DNA of 64,000 bases from Porphyrobacter sp. Its GTDB lineage: Bacteria; Pseudomonadota; Alphaproteobacteria; Sphingomonadales; Sphingomonadaceae. How positions within the stretch are numbered: position 1 is the stretch's first letter; every line of letters begins with the position of its first letter. A program made the position numbers and the translations under genes. The stretch lies in NCBI GenBank assembly GCA_027531395.1, contig JAPZRO010000001.1, positions 1-64,000 on the forward strand, read 5' to 3'. A model generated the notes under the pieces. It did not search any database, was not told the DNA's origin, and saw only the letters and a program-made list of their open reading frames with translations. Shown here one piece after another: positions 25,099 to 34,470 of the stretch.

Positions 25099-25803
25099 TT
25101 AGGTCAGGTCGAAGCGGGTCGGCAAGGCCTTGCGGATCACCTTTTCCGCCGCTGCATAGGGCGCCGCAATCGACGGACGGGCCTGCATCGCGGCAAAATG
25201 GGCGGCAAGACCGGGCCATTTATCGAGCGGCGTTTCCGCCACCAGCGCGACCTGCCCGAGCACGCAGCTGACCGTAATATCGGCAATCGAGAGCCCATCG
25301 CCGGCGAAGAATTCGCGCCCGCCGAGCCGCGCTTCGAGCACGTCGAAGATCGGCGGCATCTGGCTGGCCCAGGTCTCGCGCGCCTTGTCGAGCCCCGGCT
25401 CCTCGCCCTTGCTCACCGCGAAGAAGATCGGCCGGAAGATCCCGAGGCCGCCTGCCATGGCGAGCGAGGTATCGGCGAATTCCTCGATGAACAGCGCCTC
25501 GGCCAGCGCCATCGGATCGGCCGGATACAGCGCTGCGGCGGGATGCTTTTTCTCGATGAAGGCGCAGATCGCCGAGGAATCGGGGATCGTCCCGGCGACG
25601 CCTTCTTCGGCCACCGAACGGTCGCGCAGCACCGGAATGCGCTTCATCGGAGATATGTCGCGGAACCATGCGGGCGGATCGAACACGTTCACCGCCTCGA
25701 TCTCGTAATCCACGCCCTTTTCGATGCACACACCGGCCACCTTGCGCACAAAGGGCGAGACGGGGCTGCCGTAGATGACCAGATCGGGGCGGGAATCACT
25801 CAT
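25099..25803 (-). CDS. Glutathione S-transferase family protein
   Basis: This 234-residue protein has an N-terminal thioredoxin-like domain (YGSPVSPFVRKV at about 11-22, IPDSSAICAFIEKK closing it) and a C-terminal helical domain from about 95. It probably conjugates glutathione to electrophiles. It is divergent from the aldehyde dehydrogenase operon across a 195-base gap with two inverted repeats. The ATG at 25803 gives a normal GST N-terminus. Confidence 0.88.
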   Translation of the reverse strand: MSDSRPDLVIYGSPVSPFVRKVAGVCIEKGVDYEIEAVNVFDPPAWFRDISPMKRIPVLRDRSVAEEGVAGTIPDSSAICAFIEKKHPAAALYPADPMALAEALFIEEFADTSLAMAGGLGIFRPIFFAVSKGEEPGLDKARETWASQMPPIFDVLEARLGGREFFAGDGLSIADITVSCVLGQVALVAETPLDKWPGLAAHFAAMQARPSIAAPYAAAEKVIRKALPTRFDLT

Positions 25804-25830
25804 GGCAGGGCCTCTCCTTGGGCGAATGTC

Positions 25831-25871
25831 TGCGGCCTCCATAGGCCGCACGGGCAATAGCGCAATCGCTA
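25831..25871. promoter_or_regulatory. Two inverted repeats in the GST/ALDH divergent region
   Basis: TGCGGCCT-CCAT-AGGCCGCA (25831-25850) is a perfect 8-bp inverted repeat and TAGCG-CAAT-CGCTA (25858-25871) a 5-bp one. They lie 28-68 bases upstream of the GST start, on the side away from the ALDH start. They could be operators for one or both genes, or a hairpin in the GST leader. Confidence 0.4.
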
Positions 25872-25998
25872 GGCGATGAAGGTTTCCGCTCCCCTTACAA
25901 GAGTGGCCACAGCAGCGATTGCGTTTTCGGATGCAACGCGCCAGTTTGCGCGGGCGAGAGACGACTCCCCCCATTTACAGGACGAGAGAGGAACAATC

Positions 25999-27426
25999 AT
26001 GGTCACCCAGTACAAGAACCTTATCGGCGGCAAGATGGTCGGCACCGACCGCTGGCTCGATGTGGTGAACCCCGCCAACGAGCAGGTGATCGGCCAGGTG
26101 CCGGCCTGCGGCAAGGCCGAGCTGGACGAGGCGGTCGCCGCCGCCCGCGCTGCCTTCAAGACCTGGAAGAACACCCCGATCGAGGAACGCCGCGCGGCGA
26201 TCATGGCGATCTCGGGCGCGATCAAGGAAAACGCCGAGGAGCTCTACCGCCTGCTCACCAGCGAGCAGGGCAAGCCGCATGATCAGGCCCGCGGCGAAAT
26301 CTACGGCGCGGCCGGCATGAGCGCGGCGCAGTCGACCCTCAGCCTCGAGGACGAGATCAACGAGGATTCGGATTCGCGCCTGTCGCGCACCCGCCGCGTG
26401 CCGGTGGGCGTGGTCGGCGGCATCGTGCCGTGGAACTTCCCCGTCATGATGGCGATCCAGAAGATCGTCCCCGCCATGCTCTCGGGCTGCACCATCGTGC
26501 TCAAGCCCTCGCCCTTCACCCCGCTGACCACCCTGCGCATCGCCGAGCTGATCGCCGACAAGGTGCCCGCCGGTGTCGTCAACATCATCACCGGCGAGGA
26601 CGATCTCGGCCCGCTGATCACCAGCCACCCCGATATCGACAAGATCACCTTCACCGGCTCGACCGCGACGGGCAAGAAGATCATGGAAGGCGCCTCGGCC
26701 GACCTCAAGCGCATCACGCTCGAACTGGGCGGCAACGACGCTTCGATCGTGCTCCCCGATGCGGACCCGAAGAAGGTCGCCGAACAGCTGTTCTGGTCGA
26801 GCTTCTCGAACGCCGGCCAGATCTGCGTCGCCGCCAAGCGCGTCTACATCCACGAGGACATCTATGACGAGCTCAGCGCCGCGATCGTCGAATATGCCAA
26901 GACCGTGAAGGTCGGCGACGGCAGCGAGCAGGGCACCGGCGTCGGCCCGATCCAGAACAAGAAGCAGTACGAGCGCGTGCTGGAGCTGATCGAGGACGCC
27001 AAGTCGAACGGCTACAAGTTCCTGCTGGGCGGCAATGTCGATCCCTCGGGCACCGGCTACTTCGTGCCGCTAACCATCCTCGACAATCCGCCGGAAGATG
27101 CGCGCATCGTGGCGGAAGAGCAGTTCGGCCCGGTCATGCCGCTGATGAAGTTCTCGACCGAAGAGGAAGTCATCGCGCGCGCCAACAACTCCGAATACGG
27201 TCTCGCCGGTGCGGTGTGGACCGGCAATCCGGAGAAGGGCGTGGAGATCGCCGAGCAGCTCGAAACCGGCACGGTGTGGGTCAACGAATACCTCCACCTC
27301 TCGCCCTTCGCGCCCTTCGGCGGGCACAAGCAGTCGGGCTTCGGCGCCGAATACGGCAAGGAAGGCCTCAAGGAGTTCACCTACGCACAGGTGATCACCG
27401 TGAAGAAGGACAACGTCCCCGCGTAA
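25999..27426 (+). CDS. NAD(P)-dependent aldehyde dehydrogenase
   Basis: This 475-residue ALDH-superfamily enzyme oxidises an aldehyde to the acid. The catalytic Cys is residue 276 (NAGQICVAAKR), the general base Glu242 (LELGGNDAS), and the cofactor loop is FTGSTATGKKIM. It resembles the succinate-semialdehyde/betaine-type branch but the substrate is not determined. It heads an operon with a kinase-like gene 5 bases after its stop and an acyl-CoA dehydrogenase. Its leader shares an exact 15-mer with the ACAD gene at 57179. Confidence 0.93.
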   Translation: MVTQYKNLIGGKMVGTDRWLDVVNPANEQVIGQVPACGKAELDEAVAAARAAFKTWKNTPIEERRAAIMAISGAIKENAEELYRLLTSEQGKPHDQARGEIYGAAGMSAAQSTLSLEDEINEDSDSRLSRTRRVPVGVVGGIVPWNFPVMMAIQKIVPAMLSGCTIVLKPSPFTPLTTLRIAELIADKVPAGVVNIITGEDDLGPLITSHPDIDKITFTGSTATGKKIMEGASADLKRITLELGGNDASIVLPDADPKKVAEQLFWSSFSNAGQICVAAKRVYIHEDIYDELSAAIVEYAKTVKVGDGSEQGTGVGPIQNKKQYERVLELIEDAKSNGYKFLLGGNVDPSGTGYFVPLTILDNPPEDARIVAEEQFGPVMPLMKFSTEEEVIARANNSEYGLAGAVWTGNPEKGVEIAEQLETGTVWVNEYLHLSPFAPFGGHKQSGFGAEYGKEGLKEFTYAQVITVKKDNVPA

Positions 27427-27430
27427 GACC

Positions 27431-28771
27431 GTGGGGATTTCGGTAGACGAGTTGAGCGCCGGGCTGGCGCGGGTGTGTGCCCGCGCCGGGCTCGGCGCTT
27501 TGTCGTTGGCGCCGCAGCGCCTGACCGGCGGGGCGGTGATGGAGAGCTGGCGGTTTTCCGCTGGCGGCTCCGACTACGTGTTGCGCCGCGCGCCGAGCCT
27601 CGCTTTCATGCAGGGGCGGCCTTACGGGCACGCCACCGAGGCCGCGCTGATCGAGGCGGCCCGCGCCAAGGGCGTCACCGCGCCGGAAGTGGTGGCGGTG
27701 CTGAAGGAGGCGGACGGGCTGGGTTCCGGCTTCGTCATGCGCGCGCTGCCGGGCACGGCCGATCCCAAGATCATTCTGGCCTGCGACGATCCCGACAGCC
27801 TGCTGCGCGGCATCGCCCGCGACCTCGCCCGCATCCACCGCCTGCGGCAGGCAGATGTGCCGGAAGGCGTGCCGGTGATGGATTACCGCGCGGCCATCGC
27901 CGACCTCAAGGCGCAGTTCATGGAGGCAGGCGGGGATCGCCCGATCATCGCGCTCGGCCTCAAGTGGCTGGAGGATAACTGCCCGTCTGAAGTCGAGCCC
28001 GTGCTTAACCACGGCGATTACCGAATGGGCAATCTGCTGGTCGAAGGCTCAGGCCTGACCGGGGTGCTCGACTGGGAGATCGCCCATTTCGGCGATCGCC
28101 ACGAAGACCTCGCCTTCGGCTGCATGGCGGTGTGGCGCTTCGCCCGCTACGACCGCCCTGCGCTGGGGCTGGGTTCGATTGAAGATTACATAGCCGCCTA
28201 CGAGGTCGAGGCGGGGGTCAGCATCGACCCCGCGCGTTTCCGCTTCTGGACGATCTACCGCACCGTGTGGTGGGCGCTGGGATGCCTCAAGATGGCGGCG
28301 CAATGGCGCTCGGGCGCGGACCGGATGCTCGAACGCGTGGTAATCTCGCGCCGGACGAGCGAGCAGGAACTCGATCTGCTGCTGCTGCTGGAGGAGGACG
28401 CGTCGGAGGCGGAGCGAGCGCGTCAGGTGCACGAACCCGACTTGCTCGCTTTGCCGGTTGGCGAAGCGACATTCGGGGAACTGGCCGTCGCGATTTCGGA
28501 ATGGTTGGGCACCATCAAGCCGCATCTCTCAGGCCACGATCTGTTTCAACTCGCCGTCGCACGCAATGCATTGGGCATGATTGCGCGCCAGAGCACCTTT
28601 CTCGCCGAATGGTCGAGCGAATGGGCCGAGAATTTCTTGAACGGGTCGGTGAGATTGGAGGGAGGCTGGTTGTCGGTTCTCCGCCGCGAGGCCTTGGATA
28701 GGGCCGCAATAGATTGCCCCAAATACCCCGCGCTGGCTCATGCGCGCAAAAAATGGACCGGAGAGGAATAA
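27431..28771 (+). CDS. Kinase-like (APH) protein fused to a C-terminal helical domain
   Basis: This 446-residue protein starts with an aminoglycoside-phosphotransferase-like kinase domain (about 1-320): HGD at 194-196, Asn201 and the DWE motif at 214-216 are intact. About 100 C-terminal residues (345-446) form a separate helical domain with FQLAVARNALGMIARQ and a CPKYP ending that resembles small DUF6285-type proteins normally encoded beside such kinases. In the Pseudomonas levulinate pathway LvaA phosphorylates 4-hydroxyacyl-CoA and needs the small partner LvaB; mammalian ACAD10/11 fuse a similar kinase to an ACAD. I infer a gamma-hydroxyacyl-CoA kinase. The start is GTG. Confidence 0.8.
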   Translation: MGISVDELSAGLARVCARAGLGALSLAPQRLTGGAVMESWRFSAGGSDYVLRRAPSLAFMQGRPYGHATEAALIEAARAKGVTAPEVVAVLKEADGLGSGFVMRALPGTADPKIILACDDPDSLLRGIARDLARIHRLRQADVPEGVPVMDYRAAIADLKAQFMEAGGDRPIIALGLKWLEDNCPSEVEPVLNHGDYRMGNLLVEGSGLTGVLDWEIAHFGDRHEDLAFGCMAVWRFARYDRPALGLGSIEDYIAAYEVEAGVSIDPARFRFWTIYRTVWWALGCLKMAAQWRSGADRMLERVVISRRTSEQELDLLLLLEEDASEAERARQVHEPDLLALPVGEATFGELAVAISEWLGTIKPHLSGHDLFQLAVARNALGMIARQSTFLAEWSSEWAENFLNGSVRLEGGWLSVLRREALDRAAIDCPKYPALAHARKKWTGEE

Positions 28772-28774
28772 CCC

Positions 28775-30061
28775 ATGGACTTCGCCATCCCCGCCGACCT
28801 GCAAGCCTATCTCGCAGAACTCGACGCCTTCATCGCTGCCGAGATCAAGCCTCTGGAACAGCACGACGACAATATCCGCTTCTTCGACCACCGCCGCGAA
28901 TATGCGCGCACGGACTTCGAGGCGGGCGGCTTGCCCCGGCACGAGTGGGAGGAACTGCTCAAGGAAGCCACCCGCCGCGCCGACAAGGCTGGCCATTGGC
29001 GCTTCTCCGCCCCCAAGCGCTATGGCGGCAAAGACGGCAGCAACCTCTGGATGGCGGTGATCCGCGAGCATTTTGCGCGACAGGGCCTCGGGCTGCACAA
29101 TGACTTGCAGAACGAGCACTCGATCGTCGGCAACTTCCCCTTCGTCGCCATGTTCGACCAGTGGGGGACCGAGGAACAGAAGCAGGAATTCATCCTCGGC
29201 GGCTTCGAGCGCACCCGGCGGGTCGCCTTCGGCCTTACCGAACCGCACCACGGATCGGACGCCACCCACATGGAGACCCACGCCGTGCGCGAGACCCGCG
29301 ACGGGGTGGACGGCTGGCTGATCAATGGCGAGAAGATGTGGATCACCGGGATGCACGTCGCCACCCACTGCGCGATGTTCGCGCGCACGGCGGGCAAGGC
29401 GGGGGATGCCAGCGGGATCACCTGTTTCCTCGTCCCCAACCCCACCCCCGGCCTCGAAATCGAGGAGTGGATGTGGACCTTCAACATGCCCACCGACCAC
29501 CCGCGCCTCAGCGTCACCAACGTCTGGGTGCCCGATAGCGCGATCCTCGGCGTGGAAGGCCGCGGCCTCGCGCTGGCGCAGAGCTTCGTCCATCAGAACC
29601 GCATCCGGCAGGCGGCGAGCAGCTGCGGCGCGGCGCTCTATTGCATCGACGAAAGCGTGAAATATGCGCGGGAGAGGAAGCCCTTCGGCGAGGAGCTGGC
29701 GCGCAATCAGGGCATCCAGTTCCCGCTGGTGGAGCTGGCGACGCAGGCGGAAATGCTGCGCCTCCTGATCTTCAAGACCGCGTGGGAGATGGACAGCATG
29801 CCCCACGAGGCGATCGAGAAGACCATCTCGGACAAGGTCTCGATGTGCAATTACTGGGCGAACCGGCTGGTGTGCGAGGCGGCGGACCGCGCGATGCAGG
29901 TCCACGGCGGCATCGGCTATTCGCGCCACAAGCCCTTCGAACACATCTACCGCCACCACCGCCGGTATCGGATCACCGAGGGCTCGGAGGAGATCCAGAT
30001 GCGCAAGGTGGGGGCGTACCTGTTCGGCTATTTGGGGCCGAAGCGGGGGATGTACGGGTAG
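28775..30061 (+). CDS. Acyl-CoA dehydrogenase (ACAD10/11-like)
   Basis: This 428-residue flavoprotein of the acyl-CoA dehydrogenase superfamily has its FAD/substrate-binding core at about 140-260 (FGLTEPHHGSDAT, INGEKMWITG) and the C-terminal GSEEIQM segment carrying the usual catalytic-Glu region. It begins 3 bases after the kinase stop with GGAGAGGAA as RBS. With the kinase it probably forms a two-step unit: phosphorylation then dehydration of a 4-hydroxyacyl-CoA. A plain beta-oxidation role is the alternative. Confidence 0.9.
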   Translation: MDFAIPADLQAYLAELDAFIAAEIKPLEQHDDNIRFFDHRREYARTDFEAGGLPRHEWEELLKEATRRADKAGHWRFSAPKRYGGKDGSNLWMAVIREHFARQGLGLHNDLQNEHSIVGNFPFVAMFDQWGTEEQKQEFILGGFERTRRVAFGLTEPHHGSDATHMETHAVRETRDGVDGWLINGEKMWITGMHVATHCAMFARTAGKAGDASGITCFLVPNPTPGLEIEEWMWTFNMPTDHPRLSVTNVWVPDSAILGVEGRGLALAQSFVHQNRIRQAASSCGAALYCIDESVKYARERKPFGEELARNQGIQFPLVELATQAEMLRLLIFKTAWEMDSMPHEAIEKTISDKVSMCNYWANRLVCEAADRAMQVHGGIGYSRHKPFEHIYRHHRRYRITEGSEEIQMRKVGAYLFGYLGPKRGMYG

Positions 30062-30064
30062 GCG

Positions 30065-31027
30065 CTAGCCCCGCCGTCTCCACCAGCCCGCCAGCAGGCT
30101 CCCGATCAGCACGTGCCACACTGCCGAGATCGCCGCCGGCACCGGGGCGAGCGCGGCCTGCGTCGCATTGGCGAACTGCGCGGCGAAAGCGGGGGTTTTC
30201 GCCAGGCCTGAACCGAGGCCAGAGTTCTGCATCCCCACTTCGATGCTGATCGTGCGCGCCTCGATCTCGCCCAGACCCAGCACGCGCGCCAGCACATAGC
30301 CCAGCCCGAAACCGAGGGAATGGAGCAGGAAGGTCGCCAGCAGCAGCACGCCCGCGTGCTCCATGATCTGCGCCTTGGAGCCGCCGACGATTCCGCCGAC
30401 GATCAGGATCACCAGCACGATCGCCACCAGCGGCAGCACCGCGCTCACCCGCTCCGCCGCGCGCGGGAACAGGCGGTTGAGCAGCGTTCCCGCCACCACC
30501 GGCACCAGCACCACCGCGATCATGTTAAGCAGCAGGTTGAGCCGGTCGATCTCCACGTAAGCCCCCGCCAGCCAGCCGGTCAGCAGCGGGGTCAGCACCA
30601 CGGCGGCAAGGGTCGAGGCCATGGTCATCGCCACCGACAGCGCCACGTGCCCGCGCGCGATATAGGTGACGATGTTCGAGGCTGTTCCGCCCGGACAACA
30701 GGCGACCAGAATGAGGCCCACGGCCAGCCCCGGCTCCAGCCCCAGCAGCTTCGCCACCGCAAAGCCCGACAGCGGCATCACCGTATATTGCAGCGCCACT
30801 CCGGCGACGAAGGCGCGCGGCATTTTCGTCAGGCCGCGATAGTCGTCGAAGGTCAGCGTCAGGCCCATGGCGAGCATGATCACGCCCAGCGCGAGGCTCA
30901 GCAGCGGCTGGCCTGCGACCGCAATCCGCCCGTCGGTCATCCAGGTGAAGGCGGGCGGAAAGAACCATGCGAGCGCGACGCCCGCGATGGTGAGCGCGGC
31001 GAAATTGTTAGTGATCCTTTGCAGCAT
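30065..31027 (-). CDS. BASS-family (bile acid:sodium symporter) transporter
   Basis: This 320-residue protein has about ten hydrophobic helices and the BASS family segments LVACCPGGTASNIVTYIARG and EVGMQNSGLG, which form sodium and substrate sites. Bacterial members carry organic anions such as pantoate, pyruvate or bile acids. It is convergent with the ACAD gene, 3 bases apart. The substrate is unknown. Confidence 0.88.
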   Translation of the reverse strand: MLQRITNNFAALTIAGVALAWFFPPAFTWMTDGRIAVAGQPLLSLALGVIMLAMGLTLTFDDYRGLTKMPRAFVAGVALQYTVMPLSGFAVAKLLGLEPGLAVGLILVACCPGGTASNIVTYIARGHVALSVAMTMASTLAAVVLTPLLTGWLAGAYVEIDRLNLLLNMIAVVLVPVVAGTLLNRLFPRAAERVSAVLPLVAIVLVILIVGGIVGGSKAQIMEHAGVLLLATFLLHSLGFGLGYVLARVLGLGEIEARTISIEVGMQNSGLGSGLAKTPAFAAQFANATQAALAPVPAAISAVWHVLIGSLLAGWWRRRG

Positions 31028-31116
31028 CGCGGCCCCTTCTGCGCCTTCCCCGTCAGCCGCCGTTCCTAATCGACCAACGACATTCCCGCCCCTAGCAATA
31101 TCCTTGCGCGCCGCTA

Positions 31117-31141
31117 GTCTCCCGCGCCGACAGAGGGAGAC
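31117..31141 (+). promoter_or_regulatory. Hairpin covering the Shine-Dalgarno of the amidohydrolase gene
   Basis: GTCTCCC (31117-31123) and GGGAGAC (31135-31141) form a perfect 7-bp stem with an 11-base loop. The second arm is the SD of the gene starting at 31147, so translation may depend on opening this stem. Confidence 0.4.
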
Positions 31142-31146
31142 TTTCC

Positions 31147-34100
31147 ATGCGCTATTTCGCCGCCGCCCTGCTCGCCGGGGCCGCCGTTATTGCTTCGCCG
31201 CTCGCCGCGCAGTCCAAGGGCAAGGCCGCCAAGGCCGACGAAAGCTGGAGCGTCGAGGCGCCCAAGGGCGCGGTACTCAAGCAGGTGCCGATCAAGACCG
31301 ACGAGGGCACGTGGATGGACGTCGACGTCTCGCCCGACGGGCAGACGCTCGCCTTCACCCTGCTCGGCGACATCTACACCATGCCGATCACCGGCGGCAC
31401 GCCCAAGCGCATCGCCGAGGGCCTCGCGTGGGAGGTGCAGCCGCGCTTCTCGCCCGATGGCACCCGCATCGCCTTCACCTCCGACCGCGGCGGCGGGGAC
31501 AATATCTGGGTGATGAATGTCGACGGCTCTGACAAGCGGCAGGTGACCAAGGAGGACTTCCGCCTCCTCAACCAGCCCAACTGGTCGCCCGACGGGCGCT
31601 TCATCGCCGCCAAGAAGCACTTCACCACCGAGCGCAGCGCCGGCACGGGTGAGATCTGGCTCTACCACGTCTCCGGCGGCGGCGGTGTGCAGGTGGTGGA
31701 GCGCGCCAACGAGCGGCTCCAGAAGGAGCTGGGCGAGCCGGTTTTCGCTCCCGACGGCTCGGCGATCTACTACACCCGCAACACCACGCCGGGGAACATC
31801 TTCGAATACGCGCAGGATTCCAACGCGGGCATCTTCGCGATCGAGCGGCATGACCTCGCCACCGGCGAAGTTACCACCGCGGTCTCGGGCTATGGCGGCG
31901 CGGTGCGCCCTGCGCCCTCGCCCGACGGCAAGGAGCTTGCCTTCGTCCGCCGCGACAAGGATCGCTCGCAATTGTGGGTGAAGGACCTCGCCTCGGGCCG
32001 CGAACGGATGATCTACGGCGCGCTCGATCTCGACGTGCAGGAGACCTGGGCAGTCACCGGGGTCTATCCGAACGTGGACTGGCTGCCCGACAGCAGCGGC
32101 ATCGTGTTCTGGGCGGGCGGCAAGCTCAACCGCGTGAACCGCGACGGTTCGGGCCATGCAGTGATACCCTTCACCGTCAACGACACCCGCGCCGTGGCGA
32201 GCGCGCCGCATCCGGTGATCGATGTCGCGCCTGATACCTTCACCACCACCATGCCGCGCTTCGCGACGCTCTCGCCCGACGGCAGCCGGGTGGTGTTCGA
32301 GAGCCTCGGGCGGCTGCATGTGAAGTCGGCCAAGGGCAAGGACCTGCCGCGCCCGCTGACGGGTGACACGGCCGATGTGCTCGAAGCCTTCCCCGCCTTC
32401 AGCCGCGACGGCAGCCAGCTGGCCTATGTCCGCTGGAGCGATGCAAAGCTGGGCGAGATCGTGGTGGCCGATGCCAATGGCCAGAACCCGCGCGTGCTGA
32501 CCGGGCCGGGCCACTTCGGCAACCTCGCCTTCTCGCCCGACGGCACGATGATCGCCTTCGAAAAGCGCGAAGGCGGCTATCTCACCTCGCCCGACTATTC
32601 CGAAAGCCCGGGCATCTATGTCATGTCGCTGGGAGGGGGCGAGCCGCGCCTAGTCACCCGCGACGGGGCGAACCCGCAATGGGGCCCCGCCTCCGACCGG
32701 CTGTTCATGCTCGGCCGCGAGGGCGGCGGGCTGGCGCTGGTCTCGACCGATCTCAATGGCGAGGCGCGCCGCGTCCATGCCAAGGGCGATCTCGCAAACG
32801 ACCTGCGCATCGCGCCCGATGGCCGGACCATCGCCTTCCGCCAGAACTACGAAGTCTTCGCCATGCCACTGGTGCCGGGCGGCAAGCCGGTGGACGTGAG
32901 CGAAAGCGGCGGTGCACTGCCGGTGACCAAGGTCAGCACGGGCGGCGCGGATTACCTCGGCTGGGCGAATGGCGGCGAGACGCTGTTCTGGTCGATCGGG
33001 CCGACGCTTCAGAGCGCGAGCGTCTCCACGCTGTTCACCACTGCCCCCAAGGCGGAGGCCGACAAGACCGCGACCTTCACCCCGCCCACCACCGGCATTC
33101 CGCTCGGGGTGACGGTGCAGAAGGCCAAACCGACCGGCACCACCGTCATCACCGGCGCCAAGGTGCTGACCATGCGCGCCGGCCTTGCCGCGGATGATGC
33201 CGGCGTAATCGAGAACGGCATGATCGTTATCGAGGGCGACCGCATCACCGGCGTCCATGATGCCACCGTGGTCAAGATGGCCTTCCCCGAAGGCACGCGC
33301 TTCATCGATGCCAGCGGCAAGGTGATCATGCCCGGCCTTGTCGATGCCCATGCCCATGGCGCCTACGGTATCGGCGACCTGATCCCGCAGCAGAACTGGT
33401 CGCTGCTCCAGGACCTCGCGCTCGGGGTCACCACGATCCACAACCCGTCCTCGCAAGCCAGCACCGTCTTCGCCGCTGCCGAACGCCAGCGCGCGGGCCT
33501 CACCTTGGGTCCGCGCATCTTCTCGACCGGCGAGATCATCTACGGCGCCAAGGCGCCTGACGTGTATGCCCGCATCGACAGCTACGAGGACGCGCTCGCG
33601 CATGTGCGCCGGATCAAGGCGCAGGGCGGGATCTCGGTCAAGAACTACAACCAGCCGCGCCGCGAACAGCGCCAGATGGTCGTGCGCGCTGCGGCGGCAG
33701 AGAACATCCTCGTCGTCGCCGAGGGCGGATCGCTGTTCGGCATGGACATGAACATCGTCGCCGACGGCAACTCGACACTCGAACACAACGTGCCCGTCGA
33801 CGTGTTCTACGACGACGTGCTGCAGTTCTTCGGCCAGTCGGACACCAACTACACCCCGACGCTGGTGGTGACCTATGGCGGTCTGGCGGGCGATCCCTAC
33901 TGGCGGCAGGCGACCAACGTGTGGGAGAACCCGCTGATGGCGCATACGCCGCCGAAGATGCTGCTGGCCGATACCGGCCGCCGCACCACCGCACCCGACT
34001 GGGCCTTCGTCGATGACAACAACGCCCGCGAGGCGCGCAAGCTCGCCCAGCGCGGGGTCAAGGTCAGCATCGGCGCACACGGCCAGCAGGCCGGGATCGG

Positions 34101-34467
34101 CGCGCATTGGGAGCTGTGGAGCTTCGCGCGCGGCGGGATGAGCCCGGTCGAAGCGCTCAAGGCCGGCACGATCGTGCCCGCCCAGTCGCTCGGCATGGCC
34201 AAGGACATCGGCAGCATCGAGGCGGGCAAGCTCGCCGATCTCGTGATCCTCTCGGCCGATCCCAGCGTCGATATCGCCAATTCCGACGATATCGAGATGG
34301 TGATGCTCGGCGGACGGCTGTACGATGCGAAGACCATGAACGAGGTCGGCACCGGCTCGGCGGTGCGCAAGCCCTATTGGTGGGAAGGCGAAGGCGCGAC
34401 GGGCGCTGGCGGATCGCAACGCACCACCAATGAAGGTCGCGGCCATGCCGACGGGGATGCGGGCTAG
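31147..34467 (+). CDS. Secreted PD40 beta-propeller/amidohydrolase fusion
   Basis: This 1106-residue protein has a signal peptide (SPLAAQ, cleavage near 22). Residues about 40-640 hold repeated PD40 blades (VSPDGQTL, FSPDGTRI, WSPDGRF and others), like TolB and prolyl-oligopeptidase propellers. Residues about 665-1075 form an amidohydrolase domain with the metal motif HAH at 735-737, EHN, and GAHG later. Fusions of this type are known in periplasmic hydrolases of unknown substrate. The propeller may gate access of peptides or cyclic substrates. It stands alone between divergent and convergent neighbours. Confidence 0.88.
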   Translation: MRYFAAALLAGAAVIASPLAAQSKGKAAKADESWSVEAPKGAVLKQVPIKTDEGTWMDVDVSPDGQTLAFTLLGDIYTMPITGGTPKRIAEGLAWEVQPRFSPDGTRIAFTSDRGGGDNIWVMNVDGSDKRQVTKEDFRLLNQPNWSPDGRFIAAKKHFTTERSAGTGEIWLYHVSGGGGVQVVERANERLQKELGEPVFAPDGSAIYYTRNTTPGNIFEYAQDSNAGIFAIERHDLATGEVTTAVSGYGGAVRPAPSPDGKELAFVRRDKDRSQLWVKDLASGRERMIYGALDLDVQETWAVTGVYPNVDWLPDSSGIVFWAGGKLNRVNRDGSGHAVIPFTVNDTRAVASAPHPVIDVAPDTFTTTMPRFATLSPDGSRVVFESLGRLHVKSAKGKDLPRPLTGDTADVLEAFPAFSRDGSQLAYVRWSDAKLGEIVVADANGQNPRVLTGPGHFGNLAFSPDGTMIAFEKREGGYLTSPDYSESPGIYVMSLGGGEPRLVTRDGANPQWGPASDRLFMLGREGGGLALVSTDLNGEARRVHAKGDLANDLRIAPDGRTIAFRQNYEVFAMPLVPGGKPVDVSESGGALPVTKVSTGGADYLGWANGGETLFWSIGPTLQSASVSTLFTTAPKAEADKTATFTPPTTGIPLGVTVQKAKPTGTTVITGAKVLTMRAGLAADDAGVIENGMIVIEGDRITGVHDATVVKMAFPEGTRFIDASGKVIMPGLVDAHAHGAYGIGDLIPQQNWSLLQDLALGVTTIHNPSSQASTVFAAAERQRAGLTLGPRIFSTGEIIYGAKAPDVYARIDSYEDALAHVRRIKAQGGISVKNYNQPRREQRQMVVRAAAAENILVVAEGGSLFGMDMNIVADGNSTLEHNVPVDVFYDDVLQFFGQSDTNYTPTLVVTYGGLAGDPYWRQATNVWENPLMAHTPPKMLLADTGRRTTAPDWAFVDDNNAREARKLAQRGVKVSIGAHGQQAGIGAHWELWSFARGGMSPVEALKAGTIVPAQSLGMAKDIGSIEAGKLADLVILSADPSVDIANSDDIEMVMLGGRLYDAKTMNEVGTGSAVRKPYWWEGEGATGAGGSQRTTNEGRGHADGDAG

Positions 34468-34470
34468 GCT

